Assembly (NCBI GenBank): GCA_025345505.1 | Contig: JANVCC010000077.1 | Location: 1,805,075 to 1,869,074 of the forward strand | Reading direction: 5' to 3' | Length of the DNA: 64,000 bases | Origin: Todiramphus chloris collaris | Lineage: Eukaryota; Chordata; Aves; Coraciiformes; Alcedinidae | In this document: in pieces, positions 1-13,700 of the stretch | How positions within the stretch are numbered: the first letter of the stretch is position 1 | How the letters are laid out: every line of letters starts with the position of its first letter | The notes under the pieces: model-generated | What the model was told of the DNA's origin: nothing | Databases searched by the model: none | The model's input: only the letters and a program-made list of their open reading frames with translations | Program-made: the position numbers and the translations under genes

Positions 1-3000
1 CAGAGGAACACTAACCATGAAACGATTTCTGCCTAAGTCTCTGATGGCTTTTTTGCCTGTAACTATGATTTCAGCCAGAAACAGTACATGGCTAGGAATC
101 TTTCTGATTTTTGTTTGGTTTTTTTTTGATAGAGACTAAAAGAGAAAAGTTACTGAAGTGCAAATGAAAATGTAAATCTAGTGTTTACTTACTATAGTTA
201 ACAATTAAATCCTCCTTTACAGAAAGTGAGGATGCTTTCAGTCTGCTTATTACTGTGGAAGAGTAAAGGAAATTAAGTTTGGTGGGGGCTTTTTGGTTGT
301 TTTTTGGGGTTTTTTTTGGGTTTTTTTGTTTGTTTTCTTATTTTTATATTTATATATTTGGTCTAGGATGGGTAAATTAAAAGAAGGTGACACTTTTTAA
401 CTGATAATTGTCTCAATATTATCTCTAAAAGTATGGTTGTCATCATCATCAACAGTTGCTAGGTTTCACAGATGGGGATGACTTTGTATTGCTTTTCCCT
501 AACTAGAAGTAAATAACTAAATCATGGGATGCCCATTTGGAAACCTGTGATGATTTACTTAGGTTTTCAATAGATATGCAAACATTAATACACCGAACTA
601 GCATGAAAAAAAAACCGATGTAAAATCTTTTGTGTAGTATAAAGTTGTTGATGTTATCTATAAATGTTAATGACTCTGACTCCACTTCTGATATTTTAAA
701 TTCTATTCTTATTCTGCTGATGGAAGGTAAAAGAATAGAAGACACTGACTTTGCCAGACGTGAAGTCCAATACAGTTTGAGAATGGACCACAAGTTATTT
801 GGAGTCCCAGTTCTGTGTGATATAAAGGCCATAATTTGTGTTTCAAAAAACCTGGCTAATGTTAAAAAATGTGTTATCTGTCTTTCTGAAAATAGATGAA
901 ATAGATTGCAGAAGAACATATTTGTCAACAGGAAGTAACCATAAAGTTAGGAGGCATGCAGGCATCGAGCACGGCTGAACAAGACTGCAAAGAATAAAGA
1001 CAGAACCTCTTTCCCCTCACTTTTCAGGCTGTAAGTAGGACCAGAGAACACCTTCTTTCATGAGGGTCGAGCAGGCTTTTCAAAACATTTCAGTGTGTGT
1101 GCTGTGTCTTAATATATGTTTTGGTGTTAGGCTTTCATAATACAGATTGTGGGCCATGTGGAGTGAAGCTGCAGGTTGTCACCAGCCCACAGCCACAGCT
1201 CTTCCCCTCCCAATGTCAAAGGAGTCTTTAGATATTCGTGAGCTTTGATGTAGGTCAAATCAGATGTGAGAATTTCAAGGTGTCCCTTTGCGAGTTTTTG
1301 TCATGGTGCCAGATGTGCTTTACTGAACTGTTGCGTGCAATGAAGGACCTTTTCTGATTGCATTGATCAAGATAGTACCATGAGCGTGTTGCTCATCTGA
1401 GGGGAAAAGTGAGGTCAGGAGGAATGAATGTGGTGCTGCAGCTCAGACCGGAAAAAGAGATACTTCGGTGTCCTGGGAAGAATACATGTCTGAATTCTGC
1501 TTTGTGGTGTTCAGTCTGAACATGACAATCTTAATGTTATGTGGCTGGTGACTTTCTTGTCGTCTTTGTTGGGCTGCCCTACTTCTTCAGGTGAAGGCCA
1601 GTTCTCTACTTTGTCCTCTGCTTTTTCAGGGGATCCTTTCTTTTGTCCCAATATGCGTGCTTCAGCCTTTCCCGCTGTCTCCCCTTGGTTCAGAATGACT
1701 TGCTGTGTTGCTCCTGGTAGATACAGCCAGCATCCTACCCTTCAGAAAGCTGGAGGCCTGGTTTCATGTTATCTCCATGAGGTTTTTTCAATATTATGCA
1801 TAGCATGGAAACCATTTGGATGTTGGGTTTTCAGATATTTGGATATTGTGATGGGAATGAAGGCAACCAGGAAAGCAACAGACAGGAAAATGCTCCTGGC
1901 AGCTGCATCTGCAAGTAGCCCTGGAGGAATAAAATTAGATGTTCCCTTAACTTTTTCGCTTCTACTTTTTGGGTTAGTTCTGGTTGTTTGTTCAATGAGT
2001 AAAGAGTATTTGCTGTCTCAGAACCTGTGTAGAAGGGGGATGGCCACATACACTGCTCTCAAAAACACAGAGAAGCTAATACTGGCATTCTCACCATTTC
2101 ACATCTTCTACACTGACAACGACATTCCTTGTAAATTGATGGCAAAATATGTGATTTTTCTTTTTTTTTGGGTTTTTGTTTGTTTGTTTTTTTGGTTTTT
2201 TTTTCTTTCTTCCCTCCACAGTTTAACTCTTCTTATGAGGTGTATTTCTGAACAAAAAAAAACCTTTATCTTCTTGGTTTTACAAATTTGGATTAAAAAT
2301 TTTCTACTTGAAGCTTGGCAAACACTGCCTTGGTATGCAAACAGTGGGGATGGGACAGGGGAAATCACTTGGCTGTTGAACAGCTACATATGGTAAAGTC
2401 ACGTGGAGCTTTCAGTGTTTTATTTATAATTCTGCAAAGGCCTCTTCTATGAAAAATAGAAGAGACCAAAGGGTGGCTTCTGGAAAGCAAACAGCTAGAT
2501 TTTTCCATGAGTATTTTTAACACAAATATTATCTTCGTAGATCGTAACACTCTTATTTAAAATACTTTTTTTTTCCTTCAGGATGTATAACTGGGTAAAC
2601 TAACGTTGTGAAGAAAACCTTAACTCCAGGACCTGGCTTTTAAAGTTCTAATCGTGAAGCCATAAGAGATGGTTTGCTTTCATTTAGCAAACATATATTG
2701 AGTTTCCAGAGAGGTAACTTGATTTACAGTAAGTGTACCCAGTGGGAACCATATGCTTTTCAAATTTGTCTTTTAATGTAGGATTTGAGTATTTCTTTCA
2801 AAATCTCTTTTCCAGAAGAATGCTAGTTTTAATCATTAATGTTGAAGTAAGAACTGAAGCTGGGTTTTCAGATTGGGCTGTATGTGTGAACAGACATTCC
2901 AAACACAAGTCCTTGGAAGATTTTATGAGTTGTTAATGCAACCATGAGTTTTATGTCAGCTTGATTCTGAGCAGTGTTTTGCTGATATCAGTATAAGATA

Positions 3001-4314
3001 AATTTGTTATGTGAAATTGCTTGAAGAAAGCTAAAGGAAGAGCGATAGAAGTGGTCTGCCTGAGAGGCTCTAGTGTGCTGCTCCTGCTTGAATTGCTGAA
3101 CATGGCTAGCTCTTTGCAGAGTGGCATTTAAGGTTACATTTGGAGTCATTAGGTTATAAACAGTCCACAAAATATTTTACATACTTCATGTTAATATTCC
3201 TCTGAAGATCAAGATTCCCTGGGGAGAAATGAGCATATGCATCCAAAACATTCTCAGTTCATGAGGTATATCCACAACTTCCTAGATCACTGAGGATCAA
3301 CTGTCTCATGGAGAAATTATTAAAAAACAAATGTTAACGCGGGGGAATATACTGGGTAATGTCCTTTCTTTTAGTTGTCAGATTTTTGTAGTTTTGCTGG
3401 CTGGCTGATATGTACATCGTGATTTGAAAATCTTTCTGACTCCAATTTGGTGAATTTATATGAACCTTCATGTTCAAAAATGCTTTTGAGTCTTGGGCTG
3501 TTGTTGGCAAAAGGCATGGCAAAAGTGTTCCGATCTTGACAGAATGTCTGAATCTGTGCTACTGAGTAGAGAGAGGAGTCCTTTATTCCAGTTTCTCAGT
3601 AAGTCTAATGGGGAGGGGAAGTTCTTGACCTTTCTTGAAGACACCAGAGTGTCTCTGAGAGATCTGACCCACCATGTAATTTTTTTGCCAAGAATAAATC
3701 TGTGTCTACTGTGAAAAAGTGCTAGGCACAATCCACGTAAAACTGGGTCTGGGGGGGGGAACTCTGTTGTACTCGAGAAAATGGTCTTGTCTCTTGTTCT
3801 GGCACTAGTGTTTACTGCCTTTACTGAATGTTTGGCATCTACAGTGGTACGGCAACAGCATGTGCGCTTGTGCTCCTTGCTTGTGTGCTCAGCCAACCTA
3901 GGGCAACGCTCTGAAATAAAATAAAACCTCTAGACCACCCACTTGTCCTTCAGAAATGAATCTTATTTCAGATTCTGTTGTTAAGTGTGAAATACTGGGA
4001 TTTATAGATCTGAAAGGATGGCTTTGGCAGAGTTATCACATTCCAGCAAGATCTGGGCTCTCTGTCAAACTCCTGACTTAAGTGGCATTTCTCATACCTG
4101 AGGATGCAACTCACAAGGGAGGTCCTTGTCATCTGTGTGTGCATCCAAATTTCTTCCAGCTCATCTAGATGAAAGACAAAAAGTGGATGACCTGAGTGTG
4201 AGTCTGGTGACAGCTGCTGTAAGCTGCAGACGCTTTGGAGCTAGTTGCAGTTTATAAACTGTAGGAGCCGCTGGTGCATCTTTCTGCTCCTGGGGAGTTT
4301 AGGAAGGAGCATTT
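1..4314 (+). other. Presumed first intron of the long WBP1L isoform, left part
   Basis: AT-rich sequence with T/G-rich low-complexity stretches (about 285-360 and 2159-2212). One 285-codon open frame at 1539-2396 has no recognisable domain. Nothing supports a gene. Assignment to a WBP1L intron assumes the upstream exon lies left of the window. Confidence 0.6.
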
Positions 4315-4775
4315 TCACAGAATCACAGACTAGCTGGAGCGGAACAGACCTCTAGAGATCATCTAGTCCAGCCCCCCACCCCCCCAAAGCAGGTTTGCCT
4401 GGAGGACATTACATGGGATTGCATCCAGGTGGGTTTTGAGCATCTCCAGAGGAGACTCCACAGCCTCCCTGGGCAGCCTGTTCCAGGCTCCATCACCCTC
4501 ACAGTAAAGAAGCTTTTCCTCGTATTTAGACGGAACCTCCTGTGTTCCAGCTTGTGCCCCTTGTCCTGTCACTGGGCGTTACTGAAAAGAGTCCGGCTCC
4601 ATCCTCCTTGCACCTACCCTTTAGATATTTTATAGACCTTGATAAGGTCTCCTCTCAGTCTTCTTTTCTCCAGGATAAATAGTTCCCTCTCAACCTTTCC
4701 TCCTAGGAGAGATGCTCCAGTTCCCTTATTATCTTCGTTGCCCTCTGCTGGACTCTCTTCAGTAGTTCCCTGTCA
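4315..4775 (-). mobile_element. CR1 LINE, 5'-truncated 3' end (copy 1)
   Basis: The plus strand starts TCACAGAATCACAG and continues AGATCATCTAGTCCA, CCTGGGCAGCCTGTTCCAGG and CCATCACCCTCACAGTAAAG, the reverse complement of the CR1 3' region. The element is therefore on the minus strand and keeps its 3' end but not its reverse transcriptase gene. Confidence 0.9.
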
Positions 4776-7700
4776 ACATTTCCTGTGTGTTAGCTGGGTT
4801 TTTGGAGGTCTGGCCATCCCTTGGGGTAGTTTGAAAGCGAGTTGCAGACGATTTGACAGCAGTACCTTACGCTAATGAGGAAGGAGTGGAGTTGCACTTC
4901 CTCCAGCCTGCCTTGAAAGGAGAAGTGCAGAGGCTCAGCTGTTCAGAGCTACACAACTGTAAGGCATAATAATAGCTCCAAGACCTTTCTCTAACTACAC
5001 AGCTCAAGCATACTCACTGCCCATTAGAGAACTAAACCTTGTCCAGCGTGCTTGATCCAGTAACAAATCTGCTTGATTCACCTCTGTTCTTGATCTGGTT
5101 TCCATCTTGAACCCTTCAGTCATCTGTTAGGGTCTCGTTTGGCGTGTGAAGGGCACACTGAATAACACTGGTTCTGCTGACTCACTTTGCCAGATACAAG
5201 TTCCATTTCACTAATAAATTTCCTCATTTGCAAAAGATTGATTTATCTTTTTTGATGGAAACTTTGGATCCCACATTTTAAGATGGGTTTAAGTTTCAGA
5301 CTGAGAAGAGCAGTAAAGCTATGATTTAATCCTTGTAGTTTATGAAAAAAGACTTTTGCCTTCTGAAGGCAGCTTATAGAGGAATGGAACAATTTTCCAA
5401 GTGAGCTAAGTTAAGAAGATGACTCTGATCAGTTGGCTTGTTTTAGTGGACCAGAAGGAATTACTGTCTTACCTTGCACTAAGGCCTGAATTAATGTTAA
5501 TGGGTAGTAACATCCTTCAAAGAGCATCGAGCACAGGAGCACATTGCCTGTTGAGGTGTCTGGGAACACTAGTGATTGGCAGTCATCTTAAGAATAAGGT
5601 AGAGAAATGTTGAGGCTTTAGGTACAGCGAATTGTTCCCAGAGCTGTTTGACAGGGTGACTTCTTGAGAAGCCTTTCAGCTTGCTGCCTCTGGGTTTGCA
5701 TCTTTCATTTTCAAACAGCCCTGATGTTTGAAGACTGTGTTAAGGAATAACTGCTGAAAGGAGGACTGTCCAATGGACACTCTTTAATTAAATCCATAAT
5801 TAAATCCTGCTCACAAATGTTGCTGTCCGTCCCTAAGGTCTTTGTGTATTTTTACCTGGAAGATCTCTTTCAGTGGTCTGATGACTTTACAAAGTGCAGG
5901 CTGGGTCTCTGAAATCGGTGGGCAGTTTTCTACTTGTTTCCAGGCAAGGGAGGTTTGTCCTGTTTTTTCAAAGGAGATGTGCAGAATTCCTACTCCTCAG
6001 ACTACCTGCTTCAGCAGAAAAATACTACTACAGGAGCCAAAGATGTGTCAAAAGTGAATATTTCTAAAAAGTGAAAATATTTCCTTCCCTTACAGCTTCT
6101 TCATTCAACAGCCAGCCACAGGTCTTTGAGTGCAGAGAGTGACATGTGTATTGTTCATCTGTTGAAGAAGACAATAACTGACTTTTGACAGTTTGGGATT
6201 TCTGGGGTATTTTTATTTTTAAGATTTCTTGTTTTACTGTAGTCATGCTAATTAGCATCAGTTACCTTCCCATAAAAAGGCAGGTTGTCAATCGGGTTTT
6301 GATTTGTTTTGATTGTTTTTACACGTGTGTGTGGACTATTTGGTTTATGCTATAGGAGAATTTAAAAGAAAACCATGGCTGCAGGCATAAGAGGCCACTG
6401 GTATTGTGATCTAGAGCACGTGCACGTCTGGAAGCCAGGCTTTAGGAAGGTGAAGCAAGCACTTAGCCTTCTCTTTTCTGCAGCCTGCAACCTTGCTGAA
6501 GAGAAATGTGTGAAAGACTTAAAGCAGCGTGGGTCACCCTGTCCTCCTTCAGTCCTGATACAACCAGGGGAGTGTTTGCGTTATCTGCCAGTGGAATAAC
6601 AATCACTAATGGAAATTATAGAAGTTAGGTTAAGATAATAACCATAAAGGCAGGCTATGGTGATCAACATTTCTTCCCAAGATAAAACTGAAGTGAGTTT
6701 TTCAGTCTTGGGCATTGAACTGTATGAAATAAAGCATGTTTACGCACACGAGGTGAGCTCTTGTTGCCTGTATACCTAAGGGGGAAATCCTACAGATCCC
6801 ACAAAGGTGGGGAGTAAGACAGCAAGGTGTTGAACACTGCCCTTGGAACAGCAAACTCGCCTGGCCTGCAGGTATGTCACTGAAATGTAGAAACTGGCTG
6901 CAATTCTAGGTGCCACCAGTGCTTTTAATGCTTTAGCAAAGTGCAAACTGCATAATGCCACGGCTGATGCTGAAACATGATGCTGGGACATTGCTTCCTC
7001 CCAGCTGCCTGTTCCTTACATAACTGCTGGCTGTCCCGGGGTGGCCTCCAGATGAGCTGAGCCCAACAGGAAATATTTGGGTAGCTGGTGGCAGTTCTGC
7101 TAGGCATAGAAAGAATAACAATTAGTTGTATTTAGAGTCCAACAGTTGTAATATCTCAAGCAATTTTCTGGCACTCGTCCCCATTTTATAGTTGGGGAAA
7201 ATAGCTGCAGAGAAGGAAAATGCAGCAGGATGGAGGAGCTGGTGATGGGAGGAATGGAATTTTGTCCCCTGTATGCTTGGGTTGAACAAACTTTATTTAT
7301 TTGTACCTGGAAACCAATATCTGTGAGCTCTCCGCTTTATGTAGATCATGCTTTCTGAGGGCCCTCCTGTTTGAGAGAATCCCAAAATCTCTCCCCTCCA
7401 GCTGGCATAGCAACAAAGTGTGTGGCTTCTGGGGGAGCTTTTCTTGTCTTCCCAGTAAAGTTTTGGGGCAAAGCAGAACTAGAACTATAACAACAGAGGA
7501 GAGATCAGGCTTTAAGGTCTTGGTATTTCCTGCTGTTTCACAGTCAAGGGTAAACTGAGCTTGAAACTGCACTTAACCATGTGCTATGCTGGTTTATTTG
7601 TTCCTTATTTTTGTTTACTCATCGGGTCACAATAGATATGAGTTTGTGTTTTTCTTCCAAGTGCTTGGAGAGATCCTAAGCAACAGAGTAAGTCAAGTTA

Positions 7701-10700
7701 GAAAAAGCAAGCCTCTGTTTAAGATGAGGTTTTCTGAAGTGTTTTTTTTCCCTAAAGTTGCATGTTTAAAGTTTTTAACTGGGGAGGTTAAGATCTGACA
7801 GCTGTCTTAGAGTTTTTTCCTAGTGACTTAAATGTCATGTCTTTAATACTGTTCTGCTGTGATCTTTTAAATGCTTGCGGTATTGAGCTTTCTTAATAGC
7901 TAAACTTGTGGTTTCCTTTAATTCTTCACTTTGCTCCTATGAAGATAATATGTATGTGATCTTTGGTGCCCTTCATTTGGAAAAGGAGAAGTCTTCCTAT
8001 CTTTCTGCTAGTTAGACCACGCTATGTGGAAGGGTTTTCCTCATGTTTGTGCCAGGCTCTGACCCCAAACTCTGACCCTCAGCAGTTCAGATGAGTTTTC
8101 TTTTCTGCTAGTAACAACAATTCTGTAAAACTTTAGGTATTGCTTAGGCCACTGGATTAACTGACAGGCTTCTACTTTTGGGAGCACCATGTTGTGATCC
8201 ACGTGTATAGTCTAAGAGGAAGAAGACTTGGTTAAACCAGTTGTTTGTGGTTTGTGTACTACAAACTCAGTCATCTGTGCAACTCAGAACTCACCTGTCA
8301 GTGGGGATGTGGGCACCACGGCAGGGCCTGGAATGTAAAGTTCAGGGATAATAGCAGGAAAGTGCTTGAGGCTGTACATATATAGGGCAGTTTGAGGACG
8401 TTTCTTTGCCTCAGCATAACCTATGTGATATTGCTCTTCTGTGTAACATTGAACCATAACACCCTGCGGGGTGCTCAGAAAGAGGCATCAGCTGACATCT
8501 CTCCTTTCCCTAAAGAATATCCCCCAAAATCTGTTCCTCTCAAGTAGGGTACGGGCTGTATAGAAGTGGTGTTCTGCTGTAAAAAAACCCTAAATTCTCA
8601 GAACTCAATAAAAGAAACTCTTACTTGTAAAATATGCTGAGAAAAGCAAGACTGTTGGGATTTTGGGGGCTTTTCTGAATTTGTTCAAGGTGTAAACTTA
8701 AGCTCAAGAAAGACCAGCAAACTTCAGAAAGATCTGACCAGGCCATATGCATAACAGATCCCCTGGCAAAATCTTACATGGTGATAAGAACCATGTTAAC
8801 CAGTTGTCTTCCTCTCATCAGGTTAATCAGCTGCACTGTTCATGAAGAAAGAGCTGAGCATCTCTGGGTAATATGATGTCCATTTGACACCACGGGTTCT
8901 GAACAAGATGTGGTTTTTAGGTTTATAAGAAAAATAGCAGAGGTTAACATCAAAACACTTCCTAATTTGCAGGGATAGCCATGACTTCAAATTACATGCA
9001 TCTGTACATATGCAATCACCTATCATGTCCTGTCTACTCACATCTCTGTGGATGTTACCCACAGTTAACATTCCTGTGCCTCGTGTGTGACACTGGATTT
9101 TATCTGAACAGTAGTATTTTACAGAGTGGCACTTAAGAGTGCAAAAAGGGCAAAAGGCTATGACCTTTCTTGGGTTTTGTCTTCTTGCTCATGGAGATAA
9201 GATGCAATCTGGCTAATCCCTGACCCTCTTCTGCTCCAGATTTAGGTATATCTTGGTGATGAAATGCCATGTAACCACCCTTATCTTCAGAGGGTTCTCT
9301 ATTTTTGTGGTAGGTTCTTTTTAGACACATTTGCTGGCTGAGGGAGATCAAGCCCTGCCTGATCTGCAGCAAGGCTTGGTCCTGTGTAGTGGTGCCCAGC
9401 AGTGGCAGTGCATCCCTGATAATCACTCCATGTATATAAGTATCCTTCTCTTTTGGGACCTGTAAGTTAAGACTGTCTGCTGTGTAATTACCTGTTGCCT
9501 TAGACCTTGATGAAAAAATCTATCTCCTAGGACCCCAGGAGGTCATTTGGATCAGTATTATCCCATGAAATCTAGAGGCAATAGAAGAGTAAGGAAGAAC
9601 ACCGTAAAATCAATGCTAGTCACCCCAGTACTAGTGCTGTTAGCTTTGGCAAATCCTATCTCAAGAATAAAGCCAGCTGCCATTTTGGCATCAAGACAGA
9701 CAGACTTGGCATCAGCCCTTCTGGCACCAAAAAAAAGTCTTCGTGGGAGCTGGCACCAACACTGTGAAACAAGGGTAAAGCCCAAGGGAAATGCCAAGCA
9801 GACATGAGATGAGCACTAAAAATAGTTAGTTGCTGTCAGTTGGAAAGGAAACAAATAGCACTTCTAAGAGTAGGGCATCTGAGATCTTCATCAAGGTTGT
9901 GCTGGTAAGCAGCTTTGGGACAATGCTGTCTCTTATGATGATGTGACCAAAAGGACACACACAGGCTGTATTTTTGGTACCCACATGGTGTGAGACTCTA
10001 AAACTAGAACAGATACTTACCGTCTTGATTCCACATTTAGGGATCCTGTTACTGTCTGCAGGCTCTGCCTTCCTCCCTGTCTGGAGCAGATCGTCTCCTC
10101 TTCAGCCATTACCAAAGGTCCTGTTTGCATACATGGGCATAAGGAAAATAAGAGTGCCAAAAAGCAAGGAGCCAGGCTAGTGTCCCTGTACCACCCCGGA
10201 CACACAAGCCCTTCTGGAGACAGTCTTGTCAAATGTTTAACAGCTGAACTCCCCCCTCCCTCCTCCTTCTCCTTCCTAGCAGGCTCAGAGAAAGTCGAGT
10301 AGGCTTTCCAGTGACTTCATTACCCACTCCAGACTAAAACTGAAGCCTGACATTGGTGCCTAAAGCCTGGGGACGTTAAAGGGGCAGAATCAACACTGCC
10401 CCCACTGAAGCAGTCAGTGTCACTTCTCTGTAGGGCAATTTCAACTCTTGAGTCCACTTCTACCTCAGTGGCAAAGGATTTTAAAGTTTTTTAAGACCTC
10501 TGGGCTTGAACAGCAGGCCTGGGTATTGAAACAGTGGTCATACAAAAGAGATGATACAAATAGTCTTTGGCATTACAATTACATTGGTTTGGCCACAACT
10601 CTGCTGTGAAGAAGAGCATGCTGGACTCGTGGCTATCATTTTCTCCTCTTTGGGGAAAACACAGTGGGAAACTGAGGGCTGGAAATTTCAAGCTACGCTT

Positions 10701-13700
10701 AGCAAAAACTATTTTGGTCTCAGAGAAGGAGCCTGGATTTTTCATTGCCACCACTCTCCCATCAGCTAAACAGCAGAGTGGGTAGGAGTGTCTGGAACAG
10801 CCAGGATGTGGCCTCTGTTGTCTGATCTGTCAGAGTCGTGTTCAGGGGACTCCTCTGGAGTATTTCCTCCATATCCACTCCCTGCCCTTTCTTGAGTGCC
10901 CTTCTTATGATAGCTTAATACAGAAAGCAGCTTCAGAGGAGGGATTGCTTGCTGTACAAAAGGGCAAAGGAAAGTGCTTTACTGTTGGTGTTTCTTCACC
11001 CGCATAGGAAAAGTGAAGAGGAGGACAGGTTCCTGCTGAAATACCAGGTGGCAGAGCGGGTAGTGGCTTCCTGTGCAGGGCCCCCTCCTTTGGTTCAGGG
11101 CTCGCTCATGGCTTTCTGGTGGAGAATGTGGCACATGTTTGCAGTCGTCCACTTGGCTGACAATTGCTGTTCAGGATTCAGCTGGAATCAGGAGTGAGCT
11201 GTTGCCACTGGGGCTCTGCAATACCGAGCATGCTGGGAAGTGTGCAGTTACTCAGAGACAAAGACAGGTGACAACGGTGAGTTTGAAATGCACTGTCCCT
11301 ATTTGCTTATCATGACTTAGTAAGCTGCACAAGTTTCTTGCGCTTCTAAACCACTGATGTGACAGAAGTGGTGACAGGCTGCAGGGAAGAGGGACCTGCC
11401 CAAGGACAGATTCTGACTTCTTCAAGCCCTTGTGCTTCATTGCAAGTTAAAATTTGCTGATCCAGCAGACTGGTTGCAGCAGTGTCTCACAAGCCAGTTC
11501 CAACACATATGGTGCCTTTTCCTGCAGTTACTCTTTCTGTCTTTAATGATGATTAAGTTGGTTTGGCCTAACAAACAGTAAATGCAAATTACTTCAGTGT
11601 CCTTCTTTTGTAGTTGAACTGCCTGCAAGTTGTGGGACCTATTTTACCCCACTCCTAAATAACACAGTAGTACTAGAAACAGGGAGTCTGAGAAGTTTGT
11701 TTTGGACCCTGTGTCCCCTAAGCAATAGATACTCTAGGTCCTGTAGGTAAATTCAGACTGACTTATTCCTGTTTGTCCTCTGGGATTTGTTGATGACATT
11801 CTTTGTAGGCAGTGCCAGTGCTATATGTTACATGAATCTGGGACACCTGGTCCTTGGATTGGAAAGTCATCATGTTCTTGTACTGGTACTGTCAGGGTGG
11901 GGAAGCGGTGCTTCACTCTTCAGGAATCGACAACAAGTGGGCAGATTTTGCGGGCTGCTGGCCAGCTGGAAATGGTTTCCAGGCAGATCTAGCATTGAAT
12001 TGCCGTTCTGGCATTGGTGATCTCCCACAGTCTCATGCTGGTTTTGCTAGCAAACATGTCTCTTTCAAGGCACACAGAGGATGGTATCTTATTCTAGAGA
12101 AACCGAGATCTGCTTTTATGCCTTTCTCTATGTTTCTTTCCCTTTTTTTAGTTTATTCCCAGAGCCATCTCCAGGATGGGGAAAGATGAAGTCACCCTCA
12201 TTCAGGTTGCTTCTTTCCCACTTTGTTTTGAGTGCCTGGCAGACTTCTGTAGTCTCAGTTCTATAAGCCACGGCTGTGGGCTGACTAATGAAAATGGATA
12301 GCTGATGCTCCAGGGATGTTCCTGTTGCCAGCATAAAAGTAACAGAGTGCAATGGGGCAAATGGAGGAGTCATTAGATAAAATTGTTCCAACTTTATGGT
12401 CAACTTGTGTTATATAGCTGCAGAACCATAATATTAAAGTTTAATTGAGGGTATATTACACACCACCCATATTTACTGTTCAACATCTCTCACTGCCTAG
12501 GACTCTAATAATGGAGCAACTCAGAGTAGCCTTGTGCTTCAAGCCTGACAGATTTGAGCTGCGCAGCTTCAATTTTTGCTCCAATTGTGTTGTCATAACT
12601 GGATCATCTAAAGGTCAGGATGTCTCCTTGGGGTATATCAAAATAGATATTGTATCTTGTATCTCAATAACCATGTTTTATTAAAACCTGCTTGCAAGCA
12701 TCTCCCATCAAACATGGAAAGTGACTTGTAAAGTGGGTCAAACAACGTCCATCATCTACGTCAGCTGTATGCTAGTATTTGAGGTCACGAGGCATAGTAT
12801 GTTGGGCTCATGGAGGTGTCAGGCAGCATCCCTTGCTTGACACCACGTTTGGGGCAGATGGCACTACAGACTGATAAAGCCTGGAGATCTCTAGTCCCTT
12901 GTTTTCAACAGAAACTTGCTCACCATTATCCTGCAGTGGGATCCTCATCGACGTGCCAAAAAAGGATGATTGATGGCTGCCTAAACAAGCAAACTTTGAA
13001 AATAATGTAGATCCCATAATCTGTCCTGACGTTAGCCCTGACTTTTCATAGCCCTTACGAGATTAATCTACAGAGAAACTGTAAAAACTTGTGTTTGCTC
13101 TGTTCATTATATCTCAGACAGACACATTCTCGTGTCATGGATAGGTGTAGCTGTTGAACTCCAGGTTCACAAAAAGGAAGTGAAACCCATGCTGAGCATG
13201 ACTTAGTTGCTCTTGCTTTCATTAAAATAATCATTATTTCAGCTCTGGTTTCCCCCAGGCAGAGAGCAATAAAAAAGTAGAAAGGTTTTGGACATGGACA
13301 ATGAGCAGCTGAAGGCTTTGGGAAAAGATTTTACATTAAGAGGTAGGGAAGATTGATATCTTTTATAAGAAGATAGCTAACAGGTACAGAGTAATGAATG
13401 GGTGAGAAGATGGATGGGGACTTCTGTTCCCACCTGCTAATAATATGAAAGTCAGATTAGAAGGTGGTGAATTCACTCCTGATGAAAGAAACTACTTGCT
13501 CACAACAACTGTCTACAAAACTTGTTGCCATAGGGCAAAGCACTGGGGCAAAAACTTGTAAACTCAGAAAAAAGAGGATGGGGTAAAATGATACCAGCTG
13601 GAATATCCAAAGCAATTGCAATGAGTAGAGTAACCCTGGTGTATTGAAAAGGCTCCGAGTGTATTAATTAGGGTATGATAAGAGTATGAGCTAAACTTTC

